Shown: positions 50,090 through 59,171, counted from the stretch's first letter. The stretch: 61,071 bases of DNA from DATAEE01 sp036257535 (GCA_036257535.1 DATAFJ010000255.1:1-61071); one strand, 5' to 3'. Program-made: numbers and translations. Notes: generated by a model from the letters alone, not told the origin.

Positions 50090-51406
50090 ATGCTTCGACG
50101 TTCCTGCGCCGCCGCATTGCTTCTTTTCATGAACCTCTGGGCCACGCCGTCGCCGGCGCAGGAAGCGCGCCGGCGCTGGGAGCAGATGTGCCAGATCCGC
50201 AAGGATAAGTTCGACCTCGTTCTGCCGCAGGCGATGCGCGACAACGGGATCGACATGTGGCTCGTGATGATGAAGGAGGGCCACTACGACCCGCTCTATG
50301 ACGATCTCGGGCGCGGCTATCCGGGGCGCGTCGGCTACTACATCTTTACGGATCGCGGCGGTGATCGCGTCGAGCGCGCCGCGCTCGGCATCGACGGCTA
50401 CATGCTCGAAGCCTGCGGCGCCTACGACATCGTCGGTGGTGAGCTCGACGTGAAGAAGTTCGTCGCCGAGCGAGCGCCGAAACGCATCGGCGTCAACATG
50501 TCGGACGAGATCGGCGCAGCCGACGGTCTCTCGCACGCCGCCTATCTCGAGCTGACGAAAGGGCTGGGCGAGCCCTGGACGTCCCGCCTCACGTCGGCCG
50601 AGAAGCTGGTCTCGGATTTTCGCGCACGCCGCGTGGCCTCCGAGGTCTCAGCGTTCTCGGAGGCGGCCCACCTCTCACGCCTCATCGCCGAGCGGGCGCT
50701 CTCGAACGAGGTCATTGATCCCGGCGCAACGACGCTCGAAGACGTCGCGTGGTGGATGCAGGACCGGCTGCTCGAGCGCGGCGTCACGTCGGCATTCGAC
50801 ATGCCGTCGGTGTACATCACAGGCCCGGGCGGAATCGAGGACGTCTCGAACCGGCGCGTGATCCAGCCGGGCGATCTGGTCGTCATCGACTGGGGCATCT
50901 GCTTGATGAACTTCTGCACGGACGTGAAGCGGCTCGCCTACGTCCTCAAGCCTGGGGAAGGCGCGCCGCCCGCAGGCATTCAGAACGCCTTCAATCAGGC
51001 GCTCAAGGTCAGGGAGATTATCCGGCGGACGATCAAACCGGGGCCGCGCGCCGACGAGATGCTGAAAACTCTCAATCAGAAGGTTGCGGAAGCCGGCTTC
51101 GCAATCATGGAGACGTTCAACAAGACGACCGACACGCCGAAGACCGAGGTCATCATCGGCTGCCACTCAGTCGGCAACCTCGGGCACGACATCGGCCCGT
51201 CGATCGCCTGGTTCAACCCGCTCCGGCTCACCTTCGAGATCAGACCAACCAACATGTTCTCCATCGAATTCTTCGCCTGGACGCCGGCGGTCGAGTGGGG
51301 AGGCAAGAAGGTCCGGATTCCGCTGGAAGATGATGCGATCGTCACCGAGCGCGGGGTCGAGTGGCTCTACCCCGTCAACAACCGCATCCTGCTGATCGGT
51401 TCGTAG
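50090..51406 (+). CDS. Secreted M24-family metallopeptidase
   Basis: A 438-residue protein with a signal peptide (LRRSCAAALLLFMNLWATPSPAQ). The C-terminal creatinase/prolidase fold has its five metal ligands: Asp in VVIDWG, Asp in NFCTDVKR, His in GNLGHDIGPS, Glu in FSIEFFAW and Glu in VTERGVEWL. The N-terminal part (GIDMWLVMMKEGHYDPLYDD) is the creatinase_N-like domain. It probably releases amino acids from Xaa-Pro peptides in the periplasm. One base separates it from the phosphatase gene. Confidence 0.88.
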   Translation: MLRRSCAAALLLFMNLWATPSPAQEARRRWEQMCQIRKDKFDLVLPQAMRDNGIDMWLVMMKEGHYDPLYDDLGRGYPGRVGYYIFTDRGGDRVERAALGIDGYMLEACGAYDIVGGELDVKKFVAERAPKRIGVNMSDEIGAADGLSHAAYLELTKGLGEPWTSRLTSAEKLVSDFRARRVASEVSAFSEAAHLSRLIAERALSNEVIDPGATTLEDVAWWMQDRLLERGVTSAFDMPSVYITGPGGIEDVSNRRVIQPGDLVVIDWGICLMNFCTDVKRLAYVLKPGEGAPPAGIQNAFNQALKVREIIRRTIKPGPRADEMLKTLNQKVAEAGFAIMETFNKTTDTPKTEVIIGCHSVGNLGHDIGPSIAWFNPLRLTFEIRPTNMFSIEFFAWTPAVEWGGKKVRIPLEDDAIVTERGVEWLYPVNNRILLIGS

Positions 51407-51407
51407 C

Positions 51408-52148
51408 GTGGCGACCGTCTGCGTCGGCGATGTGCATGGCAATCTCGCGGCGCTCGATGACCTGCTGAACCGGTTGCTCCCCGAGCTCGACTCGAGCGAC
51501 ACGCTCGTATTCCTCGGCGACTACATCGATCGTGGATCCGATTCTCGCGGTGTACTCGACCGGCTGATTGCATTGCGAGCGACTCCACCCTGCCATGTCG
51601 TGTTCCTCCTCGGAAACCACGAGCAGTGGATGCTCAAGACGCGCGCCGATTTCACGAGCCACAGCTGGTTGCTTGGAATGGAAGCGTTCGCCACGATCGG
51701 CAGCTACTCGACAGACGCGGCCCTCATGCTGCGCGCCGCGGCGTCCGGCGCGGGGTCGCGCCTTTACACCGATCACGTCGCGCTGCCCTACGATCTGTTT
51801 TTCAACGAGCTTCCTGCCACGCACGTTGATCTTCTCGAACACCTGCAACCGTTCTGGCGCACCGCGGATGCCGTCTGCGTCCATGGAGGCGTTCCGCTTG
51901 ACGACACGCCGGTCGAGAACGCCGATCTCAGAGATCTCATCTGGGGCTGCTACGGCTTCCCCGAGTCCTACAAGGGCAGTGACTTCATCGTCTACGGCCA
52001 TCGCAACGATTGTGTGATGGGTGCCGATGGCTGGCCGTCGGTGAGGCGCGGCGAGCGTACCGTGGGCATCGACTCGATCGCCTGCGGCGTGCTGACGGCG
52101 ATACGACTGCCGGACTTCAAGGTGTTCCAGAGCAGTCGCTACACGTGA
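51408..52148 (+). CDS. PPP-type metallophosphatase (serine/threonine phosphatase or ApaH-like)
   Basis: A 246-residue protein beginning with GTG at 51408. The three metallophosphoesterase motifs are CVGDVHGNLAAL, FLGDYIDRGSDSRGVLD and FLLGNHEQWML, followed by VCVHGGVP and YGHRND for the second-metal His residues. This matches bacterial PPP phosphatases (PrpA/PrpB, bacteriophage lambda type) as well as ApaH-like enzymes. It ends seven bases before the convergent pseudogene. Confidence 0.9.
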   Translation: MATVCVGDVHGNLAALDDLLNRLLPELDSSDTLVFLGDYIDRGSDSRGVLDRLIALRATPPCHVVFLLGNHEQWMLKTRADFTSHSWLLGMEAFATIGSYSTDAALMLRAAASGAGSRLYTDHVALPYDLFFNELPATHVDLLEHLQPFWRTADAVCVHGGVPLDDTPVENADLRDLIWGCYGFPESYKGSDFIVYGHRNDCVMGADGWPSVRRGERTVGIDSIACGVLTAIRLPDFKVFQSSRYT

Positions 52149-52154
52149 CGCGGT

Positions 52155-53079
52155 TCATCTGAAATGACGCGCGACCTCGCTCGAATAGGTACGACCGAGA
52201 TCGTGCCGCACGTCCGATCCCCGCAACCAGTTCCCCAGGCTCGTCCCGACGCGGTGTGGATTCGTGGAGAAGAGATACTCACGCATGAGGCCCGTGGCCT
52301 CGTCGCGCGTCAGCACCACGTCGCGCACGAGAAAGCTCGTGACCCACGAGGCGGCGAGCGCAACGGACGGAGGCATGCGGACGATCTTCGCGCGGCTTTC
52401 CACAGCGGCGCAGATCGAGCGCACGACGTCCACGTACGTGTAGTCCACGGGGCCGGCCACCGCGGTCGTCGTGGCCGTTCCGGTGGACTCGGCGGCGTCC
52501 GTTACGACACGCGCGAACGCGCCGAGTTCGACGGGGCTGGACCCGGTACGAGCCGTCGCCGAACAGGCCGAAGACCGGCGAGCGCCGCAGGAACCAGGCG
52601 ATGTTGTTGAGAATGATGTCGCCGGGACCGAAGACGAGGGCGGGCCGCAGGATCGCGAACTCGAGCCCCGACTCGCGCACGAGCCGCTCCTGCCGGCCCT
52701 TGTTCCGATAGTACGGCAGGACGGAGGACTCGTCGGCGTTGCTGACGCTGACGTGCACGACGCGTCGGACTCCGGCACGCTTTGCCCGGTCCAGCAGCAC
52801 CGCGCTCCGATCGACCGCACGTTCGAAGGTGTCGCCCGCGTACGGGAACCTGATGTAGTAGCTGTGGATGAACACGTCGGCGCCGGTGAACGCCTCGTCC
52901 ATCCGCTCGGGCCGGTCGAAGTCGTAGCGCACGCTCGACACGCGGTCGCCGAAGCGATTCTTCTGCGGATGCGATGTGCGGGAACGAACCGACTTGTCTT
53001 CGTCAAGGCTACGGCGGGCAAGCAGCCGCTCGGTGACGGCACCGCCGATGAACCCGGACGCGCCGGTTATTACTACCCT
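52155..53079 (-). pseudogene. NAD(P)-dependent epimerase/NmrA-like gene, frameshifted and without start codon
   Basis: From 53079 the frame reads RVVITGASGFIGGAVTERLL, the dinucleotide site of an atypical SDR, and continues to FGLFGDGSYRVQP. There, an extra base in the GGGG run 52533-52536 shifts the reading; sense continues in another frame as VELGAFARVVTDAAESTGTA to the stop at 52155. The first codon in homologues (ATG before AGG GTA GTA ATA ACC) has been replaced by the last heptamer unit of the repeat array, and I see no in-frame ATG, GTG or TTG. A sequencing error could explain the frameshift but not the missing start. Confidence 0.8.
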
Positions 53080-53197
53080 GGGGCTTGGGGCTTGGGGCTT
53101 GGGGCTTCGGGCTTGGGGCCTCGGGTTTCGAGCTCAAAGCTCACCGCTCCAAGCTCATCGCTCCAAGCTCACCGCTCAAAGCTCACCGCTCAAACCT
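53079..53197. repeat. Heptamer array, 17 units in continuous register
   Basis: Units in order: TGGGGCT x4, TCGGGCT, TGGGGCC, TCGGGTT, TCGAGCT, CAAAGCT, CACCGCT, CCAAGCT, CATCGCT, CCAAGCT, CACCGCT, CAAAGCT, CACCGCT, CAAACCT. No unit is missing a base. The array exactly fills the space between the pseudogene's first codon and the stop of the next gene. Its right half carries the same AAAGCTC motif as the array at 10880. Confidence 0.9.
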
Positions 53198-54002
53198 ATT
53201 TCTCGGTCGCCTGTTTCGCCACTTCCTTGATGTCGCTTGCGGGCAGAATGACCGGCAGCAGGCCGAGCCCTTCGGATCCGCCCATCATCGAGAACATGCC
53301 GGGCCGACCGCCCGACATGCTGCGAAGCACGAGCAGGCCCGCCAGCTTTCCATTCAGCATGAACACCGGCGTGCCGATGCCGCCCCCCATTCCGTTCGCG
53401 CCATCAACGACATACATCGTGCGCGGACGGTCGATGACGGCCTGTATGGACTGGAGCGACGCCGCCGGGACCCACCCACCGACGCGGCCGAGGCGCGAGA
53501 CGAGCACGACCGGGTCGAGCGCCTGCGGCTGGCCTTCGTCGCCTAGGGCCAGCGATGTGAACGGCTTGTCTGGTTTCGTGGTCGGGCGGATGAACGCGAG
53601 GTCCAGGTCCTCGTCGCGCAGCACGATCTTCGCGGGGATCTCGCGCCCGTCGGCGAGGCGGATCTTCAGATCGGTCGGCTCGCTGCTCATCTGGAACCGT
53701 TCTTCGTCGGACCCGGTTCCGGGCCCCATGATGCGGTTCATCATCCCGGCCGGGTTGAGCGTCGCGAGCGACATGACCGCCAGCCCGTCCGGCTCGATGA
53801 TCGTCGCGACGCCGTCGACCGTCTCTTCTGATGCGTTCATTTCGCGACCACCCACCGACATACGTGTCTTGAGCACCACGCGGACGTTGACGACGGCATC
53901 CTGCCACTTCTTGACGATCTCCCGGGCGGCGGACCGCTCGTCGGGCGATTGCGCGAGGGCCGTCGGAACGAGCAGGCACACGCTCAGAAGAAGATTGGTC
54001 AT
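53196..54002 (-). CDS. Catalytically dead trypsin-like (HtrA-related) secreted protein
   Basis: A 268-residue protein with a signal peptide (LLLSVCLLVPTALAQ). The trypsin fold is seen in GVATIIEPDGLAVMSLATLN, LRDEDLDLAFIRPTTKPDKP and GIGTPVFMLNGKLAGLLVL. Of the triad, the His position (usually TNxHV) reads MSLATL, the Asp is present in DLDLAF, and the Ser site GNSGGP is GGGIGTPV, so it cannot be an active protease. The start touches the stop of the HtrA gene (TAAATG), suggesting a partner or adaptor of that protease. Confidence 0.82.
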   Translation of the reverse strand: MTNLLLSVCLLVPTALAQSPDERSAAREIVKKWQDAVVNVRVVLKTRMSVGGREMNASEETVDGVATIIEPDGLAVMSLATLNPAGMMNRIMGPGTGSDEERFQMSSEPTDLKIRLADGREIPAKIVLRDEDLDLAFIRPTTKPDKPFTSLALGDEGQPQALDPVVLVSRLGRVGGWVPAASLQSIQAVIDRPRTMYVVDGANGMGGGIGTPVFMLNGKLAGLLVLRSMSGGRPGMFSMMGGSEGLGLLPVILPASDIKEVAKQATEK

Positions 54003-56030
54003 TTATCTGGCCCAGGTTGGCTGCAGCTCCACGAACAATGTCCGTATGCCTCGCCGGACGTGAAAGACCGCCACCGGCGCCTTGCGTTTTGCGATCTCGA
54101 GCATGCGGGCCTGGACGTCGCGGACGTCGGCGACGGACTCACCGTCGACCGACAGAATCACGTCGCCGACCGCGAGACGCGCGAGCGCCGCCCATCCGCC
54201 CTCGGTGACCGCGTCGACCAGCACGCCGCCCTCCTTTTCGGCAACGCCCTTTTCCTCCCGATCCTCCGGTGCGAGGTTGCGAACACGGAACTCGAAGTTG
54301 TCGTCGTGATACTTCCGCATCTCGCGCGAGAGCTGCGGCGACGACTGAAGCGCCACGGCTACCTTCCTCTCGGCGCCCCCGCGCTCGACTGTGAGCTCGA
54401 CAGTCGATCCGATCTTGTATTGTCGGATCATCGCAGGGAATACTTCGATGTCGGCCGGCTGCGATGCGCGCACCGGCTCCCCGTCCACGGCGACGATGAC
54501 GTCGCCAACCTCGAGACCGGCCTTGCGCGCGCTCTCGCCCTGCACGCGGGTGATCCGAACGCCGGTCTTTCCCTCGAGGCCGAGCTTCTCACCGAGCTCG
54601 CGCGTCAGCACCTGCGTCGACACCGGGACCCACGCTTTGCGCGCCTCGGCGCCGGGATCTTCCAGTCCGGGCCGCCCCAGCTCAATGACGGAGAGAAACC
54701 GATCGCGGCCGCGATCGAAGGTGACGAGTACCTCGCGCGGCCCGTCGGTCAGGCGCAGTTTGTCGGTCAGCGCGATCAGATCGTTGACACGCGCCACCGC
54801 TGTGTCGTCGACCTTTACGATGACGTCGTTCTCATCCAGCGGCGGCTTTCCATCGTCTGCCGGGCCGCCGGGACGTATGCCGCGGATGCGAACGCCGTCG
54901 CGGCTCGTGCGCTGCATCTCTTTCATGGACCAGCCGGTGAGGTCCGAGGCTGCGATCCCCCACTCCGAGATCTCGCGCGGGCGCGACTCGATGCTTTCAC
55001 GATCCTCGGGGACGACCGTCAACGTTCTTGGCTCGCCGCCACGGAGGACGACCGCCTCGACCTTCTGCTCGCGAGGCAGCTTCATGATCAATTGATTGAA
55101 GAGCGGCAGCTCCTCGGCGAAACGCACGTTGACGTTCTCGCCGTTGATGCGCACCAGGACGTCGCCCGGCTGGAAGCCGGCGGCGGCCGCCGGTGAGCCG
55201 GCTATTGTGCCGCTGACGAGAACACCCTTCTCCTTGCCCAACGACCGCAGCAGCGGCTGCGCCTCGAGCCCGATCCAGCTGCGAGCGACCCGGCCGTCGC
55301 GGATGATCGCGTGCGAGATGTCCCGCGCGAGGTTGCCCGGAATGGCGCCCGCGAGGCCCAGACTGATCTCGTTGACGCCGATGATCTCCCCCTTGAGGTT
55401 GATGAGGGGACCGCCCGAATTGCCGCCGTAGATCGCCGCGTCGTGCGCGATCCAGCGGACGATGGAGCCGACGTCCTCGCCCTCGAGCCTGAGGCGATTG
55501 AAGGGCCAGAAAAGTGCCGGCATGATCATCTCGGTGTTGCTGACGATGCCGAGAGTAACGGACTGGGAGAGCGCGAACGGGCTGCCCAGGGCCAGCACGC
55601 GATCGCCGACCCGCAGCGTCGACGAGTCTCCAAACGTCGCCGCGGGGAACCTTCGCGGCTTCAGGGGCTTCAGCTTGAGAATCGTGATGTCTGACAGCGG
55701 ATCGGTGCCGACGACTTCCGCATCGATCTCTTCTTTATCCGGGAGCGTGCAGACGATGCGGCGCGTACGACCGGCGACATGATGATTGGTGAGGACGTGC
55801 CCTTCGGGCGTGATGATCGTTCCGCTGCCGGCACCTTCGCGCTTGATCTCCCGGCCCTGTTCCTGCTCGACCGCGACGACGTGGATGCGGACGAGGCTCG
55901 GTCGGACGCGATCGACGGCGCGGTCGATCTCCGAGCGATCCGGAGGAGTCGCATCAGCACGTTGAGCACGAACGGCCGTCCCGCTCGAGGCGGTCAAGAT
56001 CAGAGCGAAGGCCGCGAGCACACGCATCAT
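54003..56030 (-). CDS. HtrA-like serine protease with four PDZ domains
   Basis: A 675-residue protein starting at ATG 56030 with a signal peptide. The protease has all triad parts: His in HVLTNHHVAGR, Asp in DPLSDITIL and Ser in YGGNSGGPL. Four PDZ-like domains follow: about residues 265-365 (GSPAAAAGFQPGDVLVRING), 375-465 (PLDENDVIVKVDD), 470-570 (GLEVGDVIVAVDG) and 585-675 (RLAVGDVILSVDG). Usual HtrA/DegP proteins have one or two. It should act as a periplasmic quality-control protease; the pseudo-protease gene follows immediately in the same transcript. Confidence 0.92.
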   Translation of the reverse strand: MMRVLAAFALILTASSGTAVRAQRADATPPDRSEIDRAVDRVRPSLVRIHVVAVEQEQGREIKREGAGSGTIITPEGHVLTNHHVAGRTRRIVCTLPDKEEIDAEVVGTDPLSDITILKLKPLKPRRFPAATFGDSSTLRVGDRVLALGSPFALSQSVTLGIVSNTEMIMPALFWPFNRLRLEGEDVGSIVRWIAHDAAIYGGNSGGPLINLKGEIIGVNEISLGLAGAIPGNLARDISHAIIRDGRVARSWIGLEAQPLLRSLGKEKGVLVSGTIAGSPAAAAGFQPGDVLVRINGENVNVRFAEELPLFNQLIMKLPREQKVEAVVLRGGEPRTLTVVPEDRESIESRPREISEWGIAASDLTGWSMKEMQRTSRDGVRIRGIRPGGPADDGKPPLDENDVIVKVDDTAVARVNDLIALTDKLRLTDGPREVLVTFDRGRDRFLSVIELGRPGLEDPGAEARKAWVPVSTQVLTRELGEKLGLEGKTGVRITRVQGESARKAGLEVGDVIVAVDGEPVRASQPADIEVFPAMIRQYKIGSTVELTVERGGAERKVAVALQSSPQLSREMRKYHDDNFEFRVRNLAPEDREEKGVAEKEGGVLVDAVTEGGWAALARLAVGDVILSVDGESVADVRDVQARMLEIAKRKAPVAVFHVRRGIRTLFVELQPTWAR

Positions 56031-56089
56031 GCCCGCGATTCTATCGCATGATCCTCGGACGAACGGTCCCGACGCGATAGGCTGGGTCG

Positions 56090-56724
56090 ATGTGGAGCCC
56101 TGATCCTTCGACACCGGACCACACGCATCGGGGTCATGCTGCAAACGACCGGAGGATTGACGAGAGCAGAAAGTACGTCCTCTACTGGATGATTGCCGCG
56201 CGACGTCCCGGGTGGAACTACGCCCTCGACCGCGCTGTTGCCTGGGCGCGTGCCCTCTACAAGCCGATCGTCGTACACGAAGTTGTCCGCCATTCCCTCG
56301 ATGACGAAGCGGTGCAAGCGATCGGATGCCCACGGATAGTCGCTGCGACACTGGCCCGCCGCGGACTGGCTGCTGGCGGGCGGGTTCGAGTCCGCCGCGA
56401 CCCACGATGAATTGTGGAACGCCGCGCAGCGTCAACTCCGCCGCGAAGGGTGGTTCCACAACTATCTGCGCATGTAATGGGGGAGAAGATCCTGGAGTGG
56501 TCGGCAACGCCGCGCGACGCGCTGGCCACGATGATTCACATCATGAACAGGTGGGCACTCGACGGCCGGAACCCGAACTCGTACGCCGGCTATCGCTGGA
56601 CGCTGGGACAGTTCGATCGCCTTGGCCCGAGCGCCCGATCTACGGACAGGTCCGCTCCATGAGCTCGGAGCGGACTGCCAGGAAAGTCGGGGTCGCCCGG
56701 TACTCGAGACGGTACGGGGCTTAG
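56090..56724 (+). pseudogene. Class II DNA photolyase remnant with internal inversion and deletion
   Basis: Plus-strand pieces: RKYVLYWMIAARRPGWNYAL to ARALYKP (about 56169-56270), then from 56387 FESAATHDELWNAAQRQL and EGWFHNYLRM, EKILEWSATPRDALATMIHI plus MNRWALDGRNPNSYAGYRWT and GQVRSMSSERTARK at the end. Between them, 56284-56343 read on the minus strand gives DYPWASDRLHRFVIEGMADN, the conserved photolyase segment that should follow ARALYKP. So this part is inverted, roughly 250 residues of the middle are missing, and the C-terminal half has a stop (TAA 56475-56477) and frameshifts. The last codons run into a heptamer array. Confidence 0.88.
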
Positions 56725-56748
56725 GGCTTGGGCTTGGGGCTTGGGGCT
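56715..56748. repeat. Heptamer array, five units
   Basis: CGGGGCT, TAGGGCT, TGGGCT (one base short), TGGGGCT, TGGGGCT. It contains the pseudogene's TAG stop and ends at the stop of the convergent gene at 56748. Same TGGGGCT unit as the array at 53079. Confidence 0.85.
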
Positions 56749-57071
56749 CAGACCGATGCAGCTCGAATCTGATGATTCAGCTTGTGCAGTCGGCGCCGCA
56801 CGGCCTTGAGCCGCGCCGCGTCGTGCGCCTCGAGCGCCTTGGCCCGCTCGGCCCTGAGCTCGCGCATCTTGACCTTGATCGCCGACTTGTCGATCCCTTT
56901 CGCCTCGTGATGCTCGTGCGCGTCGATCCCGAGCGCTTGGCAGAGAACCGGGAGCAGGTGCTCCTTGTTCATCTGCATCGCGCCCTTCAGTTCTTCGTTC
57001 TCGGTGGTCTTCGCGATTTCTCTGAGCTCCGCGACGCTCTTCAGCTTCAGCTCGTGGTAGGTGTAGGCCAT
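56748..57071 (-). CDS. Small helical protein with Rho-N/SAP-like N-terminus, function unknown
   Basis: A 107-residue charged protein. YHELKLKSVAELREIAKTTE resembles the Rho_N/SAP-like helical motif; QMNKEHLLPVLCQALGIDAH and HEHHEAKG follow, and residues 62-103 form a coiled coil rich in Arg/Lys/Glu (KVKMRELRAERAKALEAHD). AGGGAG precedes the ATG. Homologue-like proteins with the LGIDAHEHHE stretch are common in Acidobacteria-type genomes but not characterised; nucleic-acid binding is a guess from the motif. Divergent from the MBL gene at 57134. Confidence 0.72.
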   Translation of the reverse strand: MAYTYHELKLKSVAELREIAKTTENEELKGAMQMNKEHLLPVLCQALGIDAHEHHEAKGIDKSAIKVKMRELRAERAKALEAHDAARLKAVRRRLHKLNHQIRAASV

Positions 57072-57133
57072 TTCAACTCCCTGAATCCGATCGCCGTTTC
57101 GGGGAGTATAGATCGAGTAAGCTGGCGCCTCCC

Positions 57134-58072
57134 ATGCCGTCCCGACGCCGTTTCGTCGCCGCGCTGACCGGGTGTGTAGGTGTGGCGCCAGGCACTGGCG
57201 TGGACGCGTCCGGCATCAGGGTGCGGAGCGGCGGCACCCGCGTAATCCTGCTCGGCACCGGCGGTGGCCCGACGCCGAAGCGCCTCCGATCGGCCCCGGC
57301 GCAGGCGGTCATCGTGGGTGATCGAACGTACATGGTCGACTGCGGCGACGGCGTGAGCCGGCAGCTCGCAATGGCGAGGGTTCCGCTGCCGTCGATACGC
57401 GCCGTCCTCATCACGCATCAGCATTCCGATCACAACGCGGATTACGGCAACCTGCTGATGTTCGCGTGGATCGCCGGTCTTCGCGCGCCGATCGACACCT
57501 ATGGTCCACCGCCGCTCCAGAAGATGACGCGTCTCTTTCTGGAGATGAACGCGTACGACCTCGAGGTCCGCCAGCGAGACGAGGGACGCCCTCCGCTCTC
57601 GCCGTCGATTCGCGCGCACGAGATCGACAAGGATGGCCTGGTCTTCGACGACGGCCGGGTGAAAGTGACGGCGGCGCTCAATCGCCATCCGCCGGTCACC
57701 CCATCGTTCGCGTATCGCTTCGACACGCCGGATCGCTCCATCGTATTTTCCGGCGACACGAACGTGTCCGAGAACGTGATCCGGCTGGCGCAGGGCGCCG
57801 ACGTTCTCGTGCACGAGGTCATGCACGTACCGGCGATCGGGCCGCTCCTCGAGGGCGATCCGAACGCCACGCGCCTGCGCGAGCACCTGCTCGCGAGCCA
57901 TACGACGACAGCGGACGTCGGCCGCGTCGCCGCGGAGGCGAACGTCAAGACGCTCGTGCTCTCCCATTTCGTTCCCGGTAACGCCGAACTACCGGACGAC
58001 GACTGGGCCGCCGGCGCGCGCAAGCTCTTCAAAGGCCGCATCATCGTCGGCACCGACCTCATGGAGATCTGA
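57134..58072 (+). CDS. Exported MBL-fold metallohydrolase
   Basis: A 312-residue protein. The N-terminus PSRRRFVAALTGCVGVAP has a twin-Arg-like (SRRRFVA) export signal. The metallo-beta-lactamase motif HxHxDH is LITHQHSDHNADYGNLL (about residues 94-110); the later His and Asp ligands are in IVFSGDTNVSENV and VLSHFVPG, with VLVHEVMHVP between. The arrangement is that of the RNase Z/arylsulfatase-like branch. It is followed after one base by the HupE-like gene, and a second MBL protein lies beyond that. Confidence 0.85.
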   Translation: MPSRRRFVAALTGCVGVAPGTGVDASGIRVRSGGTRVILLGTGGGPTPKRLRSAPAQAVIVGDRTYMVDCGDGVSRQLAMARVPLPSIRAVLITHQHSDHNADYGNLLMFAWIAGLRAPIDTYGPPPLQKMTRLFLEMNAYDLEVRQRDEGRPPLSPSIRAHEIDKDGLVFDDGRVKVTAALNRHPPVTPSFAYRFDTPDRSIVFSGDTNVSENVIRLAQGADVLVHEVMHVPAIGPLLEGDPNATRLREHLLASHTTTADVGRVAAEANVKTLVLSHFVPGNAELPDDDWAAGARKLFKGRIIVGTDLMEI

Positions 58073-58073
58073 G

Positions 58074-59171
58074 ATGGTAGTACGACGCTTCAGCGTCGTC
58101 GTGGCACGAGGCTTCAGGCTCGTCCTCAGCCTCCTGCTCCCGGGCGTCGCCGCGGCCCACCCGGCGCCCTTCAGCTACGTCGATCTCCACCTGGCGCCGG
58201 ACCGCATCGACGCGAACGTCACTATTCACATGATCGATCTCGGGCACGATCTCGAGCTCGATCCGCTCTTCGTGTTCAATCCGTCGATGGTCGAGGCGGC
58301 GAAAGATCGAATCCTGCGACTGCTCACGGAACGGCTCAGGATCACAGCCGACGGACGCGATACCCGGCTGTTGCCGACCTGGGTCGGCGCGGAGGCCTCA
58401 TCCGAGCGCGCCGCCCTTCGGATCGCGCTCCGCTACCCGCTCGAGTCGTCCGCCGGAATGGTACAGGTATCCGGAGCGGCGCTCTTCCCGTACGACCCGC
58501 AACATCAGACCTTCGTCAACATTTATGAGGACCGGCAGTTACGCCAGCAGGCCATCCTCGACAAAGAGCCGCGAACGATCGAGTTCTTCTCGGGCACTCG
58601 CCAGGGAGCGATCGAGGTCATCCGGCGGTTCCTGCCAGCCGGCATCCATCACATCCTGATCGGCCCGGATCACATCCTTTTTCTGATCGGCCTGATCCTT
58701 CTGGGAGGCACGCTGAAGCGGCTGCTCCTCATCGTGACGGCGTTCACGGTCGCACACTCCGTGACGCTGTCGCTCGCCGCGCTCGGGCTGGTCAACCCTC
58801 CCTCGCGCGTGGTGGAGCCGGCGATCGCGCTCAGCGTCATCTATGTCGGTGCCGACAACGTCCTGGGCCGCGGCGGGCGCGACGTGCGGGCCTGGATCGC
58901 GTTCGCGTTCGGGCTCGTGCACGGCTTCGGATTCGCCGGCGTCCTGCGCGAGATGGGCCTGCCGCCCGCGGCGCTCGGCTGGTCGCTCTTCGCCTTCAAC
59001 GTTGGCGTCGAGGTAGGTCAGGCGTGTATCGTAGCGGCAGCCGCGTGGATCCTGTCGCTCGTGCGATCGCGGAACCATCGCGCCGCCGAGTTCGTCGCCG
59101 TCGCAGGCTCCGTCGTCGTCATTGCCGCGGGTTGTTTCTGGTTCGTGGAGAGGATCTGGAGACCATCATGA
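58074..59171 (+). CDS. HupE/UreJ-like membrane protein with large N-terminal extracytoplasmic domain
   Basis: A 365-residue protein. After a signal peptide ending AAA-HPAPF, residues about 30-185 form a soluble beta-rich domain; from about 190 the HupE/UreJ_2 domain (PF13795) starts with FLPAGIHHILIGPDHILFLI, whose His-rich helix can bind metal, and continues through six helices ending VIAAGCFWFVERIW. The first 17 residues are encoded by two repeat palindromes; GTG at 58101 is an alternative start. HupE/UreJ proteins take up or handle nickel, but this long form has no assigned role. It overlaps the next MBL gene by four bases. Confidence 0.85.
   Translation: MVVRRFSVVVARGFRLVLSLLLPGVAAAHPAPFSYVDLHLAPDRIDANVTIHMIDLGHDLELDPLFVFNPSMVEAAKDRILRLLTERLRITADGRDTRLLPTWVGAEASSERAALRIALRYPLESSAGMVQVSGAALFPYDPQHQTFVNIYEDRQLRQQAILDKEPRTIEFFSGTRQGAIEVIRRFLPAGIHHILIGPDHILFLIGLILLGGTLKRLLLIVTAFTVAHSVTLSLAALGLVNPPSRVVEPAIALSVIYVGADNVLGRGGRDVRAWIAFAFGLVHGFGFAGVLREMGLPPAALGWSLFAFNVGVEVGQACIVAAAAWILSLVRSRNHRAAEFVAVAGSVVVIAAGCFWFVERIWRPS
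58082..58123. repeat. Two palindromic elements in the 5' end of the HupE-like gene
   Basis: ACGACGCTTCAGCGTCGT (58082-58099, 7-base arms around TTCA) and ACGAGGCTTCAGGCTCGT (58106-58123) follow each other, both related to the hrpB element at 47367. They encode most of the residues before the hydrophobic core of the signal peptide. Confidence 0.7.
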
